A stretch of 64,000 nt of DNA from JAITVB01 sp031553805. GTDB lineage: Bacteria; Bacteroidota; Bacteroidia; Bacteroidales; Rikenellaceae. The first letter of the stretch is position 1; every line of letters begins with the position of its first letter. The notes under the pieces were generated by a model. The model saw only the letters and a program-made list of their open reading frames with translations. It did not search any database and had not been told where the DNA came from. The stretch is taken from positions 1-64,000 of the forward strand of contig JAVBLC010000002.1 in NCBI GenBank assembly GCA_031553805.1. Direction: 5' to 3'. The position numbers were made by a program, and so were the translations under genes. Of the stretch, positions 51,221-58,769 are shown in pieces.

Positions 51221-51483
51221 GAGGAGGTGACAATGTTCATCTTTTTCAATTTTTTTCACCGGTAAAAAAGATTTTGACAGAATGACTTATGCCCTTCGGC
51301 GGCATTTTTTCTCATTTCCGGCGGCAATAACGGCGGTCGGCGCCCCGTTATAATCACAAACCGCTAACGAGCAAGGATGACGAAAATTTACGATTGAACG
51401 ATTTCCCCATTTCCGGCGGGGGGTGAGAAAGAGTGACAGGGATGATCCGGAAAAAATTGTTAACCGTAAATTAAGGAAGAGTT

Positions 51484-51792
51484 ATGAAAAAAGTGTTTTT
51501 GATTGTTGCTGTTGCGCTGATGACCGGCGCTTTTGCAAACGCCCAGGTTTCGAATGTCAATCCCCAGCCTGTTGCAACCGTTGTTGCCCAGGACGAATAC
51601 AAGGAAGTCAAACTGGAAGACCTGTCGCCCAAGGCCCAGGAAACTGTAAAAGCCTACCTGGTGACCTACGACGTGAAGGCCGTGACCTATAACGCTGCCA
51701 AAAAACTGGCCAAGGTGACCCTCTCCGCGAAAGCCGACGGGACTGAGAAAGTGGTCATCCTCAACGAAGAAGGACAAGAAGTAACTGAATAA
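51484..51792 (+). CDS. Small secreted protein of unknown function
   Basis: 102 residues. Signal peptide with cleavage near ANAQ-V (20). The mature protein has two short repeats of beta-like sequence (VKAVTYNAAKKLAKVTLSAKADGTEKVVILNEEGQEVTE), somewhat like the small PepSY-like periplasmic proteins of Bacteroidales, but the match is weak. Strong terminator 27 bp after the stop. Confidence 0.7.
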   Translation: MKKVFLIVAVALMTGAFANAQVSNVNPQPVATVVAQDEYKEVKLEDLSPKAQETVKAYLVTYDVKAVTYNAAKKLAKVTLSAKADGTEKVVILNEEGQEVTE

Positions 51793-51818
51793 ATTGTTAG
51801 TATTCCATCCCTGAACGG

Positions 51819-51854
51819 GCCGGAGCGGGTTTCCCGCTCCGGCTTTGCTTTTTT
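51819..51854 (+). terminator. Terminator of the small secreted protein gene
   Basis: GCCGGAGCGGG / CCCGCTCCGGC (11 bp) around TTT, followed by TTTGCTTTTTTG. Confidence 0.9.
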
Positions 51855-51870
51855 GCCTGTGTATGTTTTT

Positions 51871-52070
51871 TGCCCGCGCACAAGAGATTTTTATGCATTG
51901 GAGGGATCACTTTCCTGGGTCGGATCCGGCATAAAAATCTCCGGGAAGCGTGGCCCTCGCGCTTTGAGCTACGCCGCCAGTACTGGCGCTTTTTATAAAA
52001 AGTGCCGCAACCGAGGTTGCCAAAGGCGGGCGAGCTCAACGCAGTTAAAAATTTTACTAAAAAACTTCGT
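51871..52070. repeat. Dispersed intergenic repeat, copy B (full length)
   Basis: GCCCGCGCACAAGAGATTTTT to AACGCAGTTAAAAATTTTAC. Perfect 13-bp inverted repeat GAGATTTTTATGC/GCATAAAAATCTC, a second hairpin GGCGCTTTTTATAAAAAGTGCC, and the same end as copy A. It fills most of the 338 bp between the small secreted gene and comF. Confidence 0.75.
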
Positions 52071-52105
52071 TTTTCTAGTGTGACCTTACTTGGAAAAATC
52101 TCCCA

Positions 52106-52120
52106 GTGCGGAGACGCACC
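52106..52120 (-). terminator. Short hairpin element after comF
   Basis: GGTGCGTCTCCGCAC on the minus strand, 11 bp after the comF stop, followed by TGGGAGATTTTTCC. Same family as 26118 and 47431. Confidence 0.6.
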
Positions 52121-52130
52121 GGGGATGCAC

Positions 52131-52913
52131 TTAAAGAATGTCCTTCATCGACGAAGCCAGCGCCGCCAGGCTCAGCCGGCAACCTGGCGCCGCGCTGTGG
52201 ATCGCCCCCAGCAGCGACTCGACCGTCGCCCCGGTCGTCACTACATCATCGACCACCAGGATGTGCTTGCCCTCGAACCGTTGCGGGTGGCGCACCCGAA
52301 AAATGCCTTCGACGTTTTCCCACCGCTCTTTGCTTCCGCGGCGGGCCTGGCTGCGGTTATTGACGCTGCGCACCACGTTGCCCGTCGAAACCGGCACCCC
52401 GAGGCTTGCGCCGATGCCCCGGGCAAAAAGCTCCGACTGGTTATACCCCCGCCTGACCAGCCGCACATAGTGCAGCGGCACGGGCACAACCACGTCGATC
52501 CCGTCGAACAATCCCGATTCGCGCAGTTCGTTGCCGAACCACCGCCCCAGCTCATGGCTCAGCGCGTGGCGGCCCTCGTATTTAAACCCGTGGATCAGCC
52601 GGTCGTAACCGCTCCCTTTGCTGTAAAAGAAAAACGACGCGGCGCGCTCCAGCGGAACGATCCCGTCGAATTTTCGCAAAAGCGGATTGTCGGCTTCGTG
52701 CCAGTAATCGGTAAGCGGCATATTCCACCGGCACGGAATACATAAAAATTCTTCGCCCTCGCCCAGCTCCTGGCCGCACACCGGACAGTGGCGCGGAAAA
52801 AAGAGGTGGGCCAATGCAGCGAGGTGGTTCCACAGGGCGGCACCGGCATCAGTCCGGTTACCCTTCGCCCTTGTTTTCCCGGCCTCCGTTTCGGCTTTAC
52901 CTCCCGTCCTCAT
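52131..52913 (-). CDS. ComF family phosphoribosyltransferase-like protein
   Basis: 260 residues. An N-terminal zinc finger (CPVCGQELGEGEEFLCIPC) and a double-stranded PRTase motif HILVVDDVVTTGATVES, with VVVPVPLHYVRLVRRGYNQSELFARG typical of ComF. In naturally competent bacteria ComF aids DNA uptake and processing; here competence genes are not visible in the window. A basic extension of about 35 residues precedes the finger, so the start could be later. Confidence 0.9.
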   Translation of the reverse strand: MRTGGKAETEAGKTRAKGNRTDAGAALWNHLAALAHLFFPRHCPVCGQELGEGEEFLCIPCRWNMPLTDYWHEADNPLLRKFDGIVPLERAASFFFYSKGSGYDRLIHGFKYEGRHALSHELGRWFGNELRESGLFDGIDVVVPVPLHYVRLVRRGYNQSELFARGIGASLGVPVSTGNVVRSVNNRSQARRGSKERWENVEGIFRVRHPQRFEGKHILVVDDVVTTGATVESLLGAIHSAAPGCRLSLAALASSMKDIL

Positions 52914-52936
52914 CGGGGAATGTCCCTCGGGGGAAA

Positions 52937-53479
52937 TTAGTTGACCTTGCGCCGGTCTTCCGGACGGCGGTCTTCGGGTTTGTTGGGGTCGGACTGCGCT
53001 TCGAGGTTGATCTGCAGGGCGACCATCTTGATCGCGGCCACAGCGGCTTCGTCACCTTTGTTGCCGAGTTTTCCGCCGGCACGGTCGAGGGCCTGCTGGT
53101 GGTTGTCGGTGGTGAGCACCCCGAACGCGATGGGCATATTCCACGAGATCGAGAGTTGGGTGATGCCCTGCGTAACCCCCTGGCAAACATATTCGAAGTG
53201 GGGCGTTCCGCCGCGGATCACACACCCGAGGGCAATCACCGCGTCGACGTCGGTATATTCGGCAAAGAATTGTGCTCCGAGCGGCAGTTCGAAGCTGCCC
53301 GGCACGCGTTTGACGACGATGTTCGTTTCGTCACACCCGTGAGCGATCAGCGTGCCGATGGCGCCGTCCAACAGGGCACCGGTCACTTCCCAGTTCCACT
53401 CCGACACCACGATGCCGAATTTCATCTCTGCGGCCGAGGGCACTTCGCCTTCGAATACCGATAAATTTTTCGTTGCCAT
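52937..53479 (-). CDS. ribH: 6,7-dimethyl-8-ribityllumazine synthase
   Basis: 180 residues. Lumazine synthase motifs: FGIVVSEWNWEVTGALLDGAI, VPGSFELPLGAQFFAE, VIALGCVIRGGTPHFEYVCQGVTQGITQLS, IAFGVLTTDNHQQALDRAGGKLGNKGDEAA. It makes the riboflavin precursor and assembles as a capsid-like 60-mer in many bacteria. A charged tail (DPNKPEDRRPEDRRKVN) is an extension. Confidence 0.96.
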   Translation of the reverse strand: MATKNLSVFEGEVPSAAEMKFGIVVSEWNWEVTGALLDGAIGTLIAHGCDETNIVVKRVPGSFELPLGAQFFAEYTDVDAVIALGCVIRGGTPHFEYVCQGVTQGITQLSISWNMPIAFGVLTTDNHQQALDRAGGKLGNKGDEAAVAAIKMVALQINLEAQSDPNKPEDRRPEDRRKVN

Positions 53480-53516
53480 ATCTTTTATGTTTTACAAAGC
53501 AAAGTAAAAATTCCGT

Positions 53517-53531
53517 GTGCCGGGAGGCACC
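53517..53531 (-). terminator. Short hairpin element between the TPR gene and ribH
   Basis: GGTGCCTCCCGGCAC on the minus strand followed by ACGGAATTTTTACTTTGC. It is a member of the same 3'-end family, 63 bp after the TPR stop and behind a second terminator. Confidence 0.55.
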
Positions 53532-53540
53532 TTGAAACAA

Positions 53541-53575
53541 AAAAGTTGCCCGTAGTCCGCCTACAAGCAACTTTC
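53541..53575 (-). terminator. Terminator of the TPR gene
   Basis: AAAGTTGC / GCAACTTT, with an inner TAG/CTA pairing; minus strand continues TTTTTTGTTTC. Confidence 0.75.
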
Positions 53576-53593
53576 TTATAATTAGCGGACCGA

Positions 53594-54289
53594 TTACCGT
53601 TGTTCGATCTGGCCGATATACTTGTCGATCTCGCGGAATTCGAGCGAGTTGGGGAATTCGTTTTTCACCCGGTTGTAGAACTCGAGCGCCTTGGCGTTGT
53701 TGCCCAACTTGGCGTAAACCTGTCCGGCTTTGCGGCAGTAGTAGGGGGCGGCGAGGGCGTTTTCGCTCATCGAGGCGGCCTTTTCGTATTGGGCCGCGGC
53801 TTTCTGCAGGTCGCCCAGCTGTGCGTAGGCGTCGCCCGTGAGGCCGGTGTTTTCGGCGTTGACCATCGTGGCCGGAATGCCTTTCACGTCGGTGAACTTG
53901 CCGAACCATTCGATGGCTTTCTGGTATTCGCCCATGCGCAGGTAGCACTGGCCGGCATAGTGTTTAGCCAGATTGCCGCTGGGGGTTGAGCCATATTTCT
54001 CGGCCACCTGTAAAAATCCGTCGTGCTGGCCGTCACCGTTGAGGGCGACCGCAAACGAGTCGGCGGCAAAGAAATCCTGAGCGACGAACAGCGAGGCCGA
54101 AGCCTTTTCCTGACGCGGTGCAGCGTAGAGGTATTTGTAAGCGAAGAAACCGCCGACCAGCACCACGATCACCGCCAGGATGGTGAGCAGCGTCTTGCCG
54201 TTCTGCTGGATGAAGTGTTCCGTTCTGCCGATGGCCGATTCGATCTTTACTTCGGGATCGATCTCTTCCTGCTTTTTCTTGTCAACCAT
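53594..54289 (-). CDS. Membrane-anchored TPR protein (YfgM-like)
   Basis: 231 residues. Short cytoplasmic part, one membrane helix (about 33-53, LLTILAVIVVLVGGFFAYKYL), then periplasmic TPR repeats (AKHYAGQCYLRMGEYQKAIEWFGKF, TGDAYAQLGDLQKAAAQYEKAASM, AGQVYAKLGNNAKALEFYNRVKNEFP). The architecture resembles the YfgM/DUF2133-type helpers of outer membrane biogenesis, but no specific partner is visible. Divergent from recF. Confidence 0.85.
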   Translation of the reverse strand: MVDKKKQEEIDPEVKIESAIGRTEHFIQQNGKTLLTILAVIVVLVGGFFAYKYLYAAPRQEKASASLFVAQDFFAADSFAVALNGDGQHDGFLQVAEKYGSTPSGNLAKHYAGQCYLRMGEYQKAIEWFGKFTDVKGIPATMVNAENTGLTGDAYAQLGDLQKAAAQYEKAASMSENALAAPYYCRKAGQVYAKLGNNAKALEFYNRVKNEFPNSLEFREIDKYIGQIEQR

Positions 54290-54335
54290 AGTGTTGTGTG
54301 AATTATCGTGTTGCTTGGTTTTTCAAAATTTGATG

Positions 54336-54343
54336 CAAAAGTA
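54336..54343 (-). promoter_or_regulatory. -7 box of the TPR gene
   Basis: TACTTTTG on the minus strand, matching TAnnTTTG, 46 bp before the ATG. Confidence 0.5.
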
Positions 54344-54396
54344 AACCTTTTTGTCGAATAACCCGCGATTTCGCCGAATTTTTCTCCAAAAACGCC

Positions 54397-54404
54397 TACC
54401 TTTG
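54397..54404 (+). promoter_or_regulatory. recF: -7 box of recF
   Basis: TACCTTTG, matching TAnnTTTG, 20 bp before the ATG. Confidence 0.55.
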
Positions 54405-54424
54405 TCTCAAATCCGCGTGATCCG

Positions 54425-55528
54425 ATGCTCCTGAAAAACCTTTCGATGATCAATTTCAAGAACATTGCCCAGGCCGACCTGGCCTTTTCGGGCAAGTTGA
54501 ATTGTTTCGTGGGCGATAACGGCGCGGGAAAGACGAACGTCCTCGACGCGATCCATTTCCTGTCGATGTGTAAGAGCGCTTTCAACCTGACCGACGGCCA
54601 AAGCGTGAACCACGCCGCCGATTTCTTTGTGGTCGAAGGCCAATATACCCTCGACGGCGACCGTCGCGAAGCCGTTGCCTGCTCCTTTAAAAAAGGCGGG
54701 GGAAAAGCTTTTAAGCGCAACGGCAAGGAATACGAAAAACTTTCGGAACATATCGGCTTGTTGCCCGTGGTGCTCGTTTCGCCGTCCGACACGATGCTGA
54801 TCCACGAGTCGGGCGAGGAGCGCCGCCGATTCCTCAATACGCTGCTGTCGCAGATCGACCGCGAATACCTCGGCGCCCTGATCCGCTACAACCGCCTGCT
54901 GGCCGAACGCAACAAACTGCTTAAAAACCCCGGAGGGCAACGCTTTTCAGGGCTGTTGGAAGTACTCGACCTGCAACTCGTTCCGGCCGGAGAAGCCGTG
55001 CACGCCCGGCGCCGGGCTGTGGTTGAGGAGTTGCGCCCGGCCGTTGAACGCTATTACGCGATCCTTTCCGATGACCGCGAACAGGTCGAGATCTCCTATA
55101 AATCCGAGTTAAACGACACGCCGTTTGCCGACTTGCTTCTTCAGAATGCCGAGCGCGACCGCGTGATGCAGCACACCACCGGCGGCATCCACCGCGACGA
55201 CATCCGTTTTTCGATCGGCGGCCACCTGCTGCGCAAATTCGGCTCGCAGGGACAGCAGAAATCGTTTCTCGTCGCCCTTAAACTCGCCCACTTCGACGTC
55301 ATTGCCCAGAAATGCGGCTACAAACCGATCCTATTGCTCGACGATGTTTTCGACAAGCTCGATCTGGCCCGCGTCGAACGCCTGATCCGTCTGGTTTCCG
55401 AAGGCCGCTTCGGTCAGATCTTTGTCACAGACAGCAACAAGGTGCGCCTCGACCTGATCCTCAAAGATATATCGGACGAGTATTTTGTGTTTCAGGTCAA
55501 CGAAGGCATAATCACTAAAGCAGAATAG
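54425..55528 (+). CDS. recF: DNA replication and repair protein RecF
   Basis: 367 residues. SMC-like ATPase: Walker A GDNGAGKTNVLDAIHFLS, the signature GSQGQQKSFLVALKLA and Walker B KPILLLDDVFDKLD. RecF helps load RecA at single-stranded gaps. The DciA-like gene follows after 2 bp, the order usual for Bacteroidetes. Confidence 0.96.
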   Translation: MLLKNLSMINFKNIAQADLAFSGKLNCFVGDNGAGKTNVLDAIHFLSMCKSAFNLTDGQSVNHAADFFVVEGQYTLDGDRREAVACSFKKGGGKAFKRNGKEYEKLSEHIGLLPVVLVSPSDTMLIHESGEERRRFLNTLLSQIDREYLGALIRYNRLLAERNKLLKNPGGQRFSGLLEVLDLQLVPAGEAVHARRRAVVEELRPAVERYYAILSDDREQVEISYKSELNDTPFADLLLQNAERDRVMQHTTGGIHRDDIRFSIGGHLLRKFGSQGQQKSFLVALKLAHFDVIAQKCGYKPILLLDDVFDKLDLARVERLIRLVSEGRFGQIFVTDSNKVRLDLILKDISDEYFVFQVNEGIITKAE

Positions 55529-55530
55529 CG

Positions 55531-55824
55531 ATGCGCCGTACCGATCCCGTCACTATCGGCCAGCTTCTCGGCGAATTTTTCGGCCGCGGCACCCACCACG
55601 GACGGATGCTTGCCGAAGCGCGCGCCATCGACCTGTGGGGCGAGGTAGCGGGGCCGCGGGCAGTTGCCGTCACTACCCGCATCAACGTCCGCAACGGGCG
55701 GATGACCGTATACCTTTCGTCGTCGGTTCTGCGTCACGAAATCTTTATGCAGCGCACCGCGTTGGCCGCCCGCCTCAACGCTGCCCTCGGAGAAGAGGTG
55801 ATCACCTCCATCATCGTCAAGTAA
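55531..55824 (+). CDS. DUF721/DciA family protein
   Basis: 97 residues. The core IGQLLGEFFGRGTHHGRMLAEARAIDLWGEVAGP and the C-terminal IYL/VEVxSS type strand (MTVYLSSSVLRHEIFMQRTALAARLNAALGEEVITSIIVK) fit DciA, the replicative helicase loader of bacteria lacking DnaC. Coupled to recF. Confidence 0.9.
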   Translation: MRRTDPVTIGQLLGEFFGRGTHHGRMLAEARAIDLWGEVAGPRAVAVTTRINVRNGRMTVYLSSSVLRHEIFMQRTALAARLNAALGEEVITSIIVK

Positions 55825-55961
55825 GGAACTCCTGGATCCCGCCACATAATTTTCCCGGGTATTCTTCTCCGAAAACGTTTTCTGAAAAGTTTGGCGGCTG
55901 ATGGCCAGAGCCGGTCGAGGTCGGCCGGGCCGCTTTTCGTATGACGATGTTTTTCGCCCGG

Positions 55962-56288
55962 TCAATGGGAAACGAATTTCAGCCCTACGATCGAAGCGAT
56001 CAGCGTAAAAATAAAAAACAGCCGCCAGAAATTGGCGGGTTCGCGGAAAACCAGCACCCCGACCAGCACCGTACCCACGGCGCCCACGCCCGTCCACACG
56101 GCATAGGCCGTGCCGATGGGCAGCGTTTGCGTCGCCTTGATCAGCAACGCCATGCTGATCGTCAGGCACAACAGAAACCCCCCGAACCAGGCGTACATCT
56201 CCGCCCCCGTCGTTTCGCGCACCTTGCCCAGGCACGAGGTGAACCCCACCTCGAACAGCCCGGCAACGATTAAAATGATCCAATTCAC
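55962..56288 (-). CDS. SMR family transporter, SugE/Gdx type (guanidinium exporter-like)
   Basis: 108 residues from a GTG. Four membrane helices. WIILIVAGLFEVGFTSCLGKV has the conserved Glu13, ALLIKATQTLPIGTAYAVWTGVGAVGTVLVGVLVF matches SugE/Gdx closely, and the chain ends IVGLKFVSH as SugE does. That branch exports guanidinium rather than broad drugs. The upstream 70 bp contain no guanidine riboswitch and run straight into IS remnant sequence. Confidence 0.88.
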   Translation of the reverse strand: MNWIILIVAGLFEVGFTSCLGKVRETTGAEMYAWFGGFLLCLTISMALLIKATQTLPIGTAYAVWTGVGAVGTVLVGVLVFREPANFWRLFFIFTLIASIVGLKFVSH

Positions 56289-56329
56289 TACTGACCGACT
56301 AAAATTCTAGAAAAAGGGGCTACTACCTC

Positions 56330-56800
56330 TCGGTTTCCCGATGTTGTAATTTTGTTTTTGACGAAAACTAAAAACAACATGAGTAAAGGTAGTGAAAAAA
56401 AAGTTAGTCGGTCAGCCGATTTTCAAACAAATGATGGATTTGTTGCCAAAAGACAAGTTTGAGGTACCGCCCATGAAGCATGGTTCCGACCGTTATAACA
56501 AGCGTTACTCCTCGTGGACACAGCTTGTGACGATGCTTTTCGGCATATTGAGCCGTTGCGACTCGATGGGCGAAGCCTGTTGTGGGATGCAGGCTTTGGT
56601 CATCACCAACAACTTCGACATTACAGCCGAAGAGGTTGCCTTTCTGTATAAAAAACGTTGGACCGTCGGGCTGCTGTCCCCCAAAATGAAGGGCAACCAT
56701 TTTAATAACGGATTTTCCCCTAAAAAAAGAGACTTCGGACGGATTTTAAAATTGCGGGGTGTGTTCCGTTGATTTTATACCCGAATCGGGTTTCTTATTT
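56330..56800 (+). mobile_element. Decayed IS4-family element
   Basis: Extent is approximate. It contains the transposase remnant and flanking AT-rich sequence. Terminal inverted repeats and target duplications could not be resolved by eye. The stretch 56289-57035 contains no other intact gene. Confidence 0.5.
56379..56772 (+). pseudogene. IS4-family transposase with internal deletion and N-terminal frameshift
   Basis: The N-terminal part (GQPIFKQMMDLLPKDKF, then DRYNKRYSSWTQLVTMLFGILSRC) matches the DUF4372 start of Bacteroidales IS4 transposases. After about 65 residues it jumps to the C-terminal FLTNNF-type segment (VITNNFDITAEEVAFLYKKRWTVG). The roughly 200 or more residues between, with the catalytic core, are missing. 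The natural ATG at 56379 is in another frame; a run of eight A at 56395-56402 is the likely frameshift site. Not functional. Confidence 0.8.
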
Positions 56801-56834
56801 GGGCAATTCTCGCTGAACCTCAAAAAGATACAAA

Positions 56835-56872
56835 ACAAACGACTGACAATCATCTGATTGTCAGTCGTTTGT
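56835..56872 (+). terminator. Perfect 18-bp hairpin between IS remnant and DUF1254
   Basis: ACAAACGACTGACAATCA pairs perfectly with TGATTGTCAGTCGTTTGT around TC, followed by TTTGCG. It could be a terminator or a transposon end structure. Confidence 0.5.
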
Positions 56873-56972
56873 TTTGCGACTCTGCTGGGCCAAGAACGCT
56901 TCGAATTTATGAACTATATATGCTTGATTATTTGTCCATTACAAATACGTTCATGTTAAAAATAGTATGCAG

Positions 56973-57012
56973 GTCACAGGTCGGTTACAGCTAAATGTCG
57001 CATGCTGCCGCA
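56973..57012 (+). repeat. Imperfect direct repeat, left of the DUF1254 gene
   Basis: GTCACAGGTCGGTTACAGC, then TGTCGCATGCTGCCGCAG. It is matched with about six to seven differences in 40 bases at 58683-58722, 1710 bp away. Confidence 0.6.
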
Positions 57013-57035
57013 GTCCGTTAAAACAGGTTAAAGCG

Positions 57036-58511
57036 TTATTTCACCTGTTCGAAATCGCCCGGTTTCCATGTGCCGTCGAAAGCAGGGCTTTCGGGGCCGT
57101 ATATACGGAAGTAGCTGAACCAGCCTTTACCGGGGATTGTCTGTATCCATACATTTTCCTTACCAGCAGGAGCCTGCGGACCGAAGTAGAGTTCGACCGA
57201 GGGCTGCCCGGCCAGCTCTTTGAGTTCGAACAACGAACGCAAGGCAGCCTTGTTCTGTGCAGTAGCTATTTCGCTGCGGGTTTCGTTGTCGTATATGGTC
57301 ACCGACCAGAACAGTTTACCCGGAACGGGCTGCGGAACGGTAAGTCTATAGGTCTTGGAGCCGTCGAGGTAGGCGCCTGTGTTGTCTTTCAGCCCCAGCC
57401 AGTAGAGCGAGCCTGCGCCGGGAGCACGGTTGAACATGGCCGGTGATTCGATTTCGGCCTGGTAGAACCATTTCTCACGCGCATAGAGGTCGACGTAGTT
57501 CTCGGTATTGAATTTTCCGTCGCCTGCATAGCGAAGCACGGCCCATTCCCATTGGCGGTCATTCCATACGGTGCGCTCGGCACGGCGGTCGGCGAACGAT
57601 TGTACACGCATAATGGCGTTGCCCGTCACGGCCGCTTTTTCGAGGATCGTTTTCATCCGGGCATCGGGGGCAAAGGGCTTGCCTTTCTCGATGCCCAGTT
57701 CGGCCAGTTCGCCGTACCATGTACGGTATTCAGGATTGGCTGGCTCATCGTTGATGAATTTAGCCAGGCGTTCCCAATAACCTATGTTTTTTTCATAGGG
57801 AACAAGTGTAAAGTCGGCAGGCTTGTCGTTCAGATGTAACCAACTGATTTCAGTAGCGGGTTTTCCTAACGGATAGACCTTGACCGATTTCATCAGTTTT
57901 TCGCCTGTTTCGGGGTTGTTGTCGCCCGGGATGGCCCTGAGCAACACTAAAACACGATTGGTCGTCGATTGCCCCGTGTAATATCCTGACGGTACAGTGC
58001 CTGTGTAATTCGGCGGGAGCATAACGTGCTTGCCCCCTTTCCCTTTGTCGGGGCCAGGCATACCGATGTCCATCACCCAAAGCTGGTTCATGTCGTTGAC
58101 CGCGGACATGATCGGGCCGGCGGGCACCTCGATTACCATTGGCCCGTCAGAAAGGTCTATCGTAAGTCCGGCATAGCGCGTGTCGGAATTAGGGGTGAAC
58201 GCCACCTGCGCAGGAGCTCCGTCCATGATGGCAAATGTTTTATTGGCCACGCAGCCGGCCGCCATATTCCCGTCCCAAGTTGCCAGGATAGATACTGAAG
58301 GATAGAAGAAACGATAGGCCTGGATTGCACGGTTCAAATCGGCCGCATCGTAGGCGTTTTGTACAGTGGCTGCGGTCGGGTAGCCGTTCACGAATTCATA
58401 GGATGCCTCTGTGTCGGATGCTTGTCCCTGTTGGTTGGATTGGTTGGTGCATGAAGTTGCAATTAAGGCAACTGCAAATAATGATACGAAAAGGGTTAAT
58501 CTAATTTTCAT
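57036..58511 (-). CDS. DUF1254/DUF1214 lipoprotein
   Basis: 491 residues. Lipobox LIATSC (Cys 21), DUF1254 domain (FVNGYPTAATVQNAYDAADLNRAIQAYRFFYPSVSIL, SDTRYAGLTIDLSDGPMVIEVP) and a C-terminal DUF1214 domain (GAGSLYWLGLKDNTGAYLDGSKTYRLTVPQPVPGKLFWSVTIYD). The pair of domains is widespread in environmental bacteria and unusual for gut Bacteroidales; function is unknown. It is flanked by direct repeats on both sides and follows an IS remnant, suggesting gain by transfer. Confidence 0.85.
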   Translation of the reverse strand: MKIRLTLFVSLFAVALIATSCTNQSNQQGQASDTEASYEFVNGYPTAATVQNAYDAADLNRAIQAYRFFYPSVSILATWDGNMAAGCVANKTFAIMDGAPAQVAFTPNSDTRYAGLTIDLSDGPMVIEVPAGPIMSAVNDMNQLWVMDIGMPGPDKGKGGKHVMLPPNYTGTVPSGYYTGQSTTNRVLVLLRAIPGDNNPETGEKLMKSVKVYPLGKPATEISWLHLNDKPADFTLVPYEKNIGYWERLAKFINDEPANPEYRTWYGELAELGIEKGKPFAPDARMKTILEKAAVTGNAIMRVQSFADRRAERTVWNDRQWEWAVLRYAGDGKFNTENYVDLYAREKWFYQAEIESPAMFNRAPGAGSLYWLGLKDNTGAYLDGSKTYRLTVPQPVPGKLFWSVTIYDNETRSEIATAQNKAALRSLFELKELAGQPSVELYFGPQAPAGKENVWIQTIPGKGWFSYFRIYGPESPAFDGTWKPGDFEQVK

Positions 58512-58682
58512 ACAAGTATGTTTTATGAGTGTTTTTCAGTTTATAGCTACAACTCCTATTCCATATTTACTTATCTACGTGGAAAAAATGGCTGATTCCA
58601 GTCGGGATACAAATTTATTTTCCGTAACTATTTGTATCGCAATAGAATATATGATTAAAGATAGCTTATTAATTACGGTGTG

Positions 58683-58722
58683 GTCACAGGTTGGTTACAG
58701 CGTTCTGTCGCATCCTGTCGCA
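58683..58722 (+). repeat. Imperfect direct repeat, right of the DUF1254 gene
   Basis: GTCACAGGTTGGTTACAGC, then TGTCGCATCCTGTCGCAG. It matches the repeat at 56973-57012 in the same orientation. The surrounding 58512-58769 has no gene. Confidence 0.6.
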
Positions 58723-58769
58723 GCGCTCGTAAAAGTGGTTACAGAGGGTTATTTTTCAACACAGGTCCG

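Noticed and set aside
51797..52039. 80-residue minus-strand frame (SPAFGNLGCGTFYKKRQ...) similar to one opposite 20144-20494
   Set aside because: The similarity is explained by the DNA repeat; the frames have different starts, no promoter, and cross hairpin sequence. Regarded as a false gene inside repeat copies A and B.
56289..56380. Guanidine riboswitch upstream of the Gdx-type SMR gene
   Set aside because: No ACGR-type conserved motifs or paired stems with ACGG loops are visible; the sequence runs into IS remnant.
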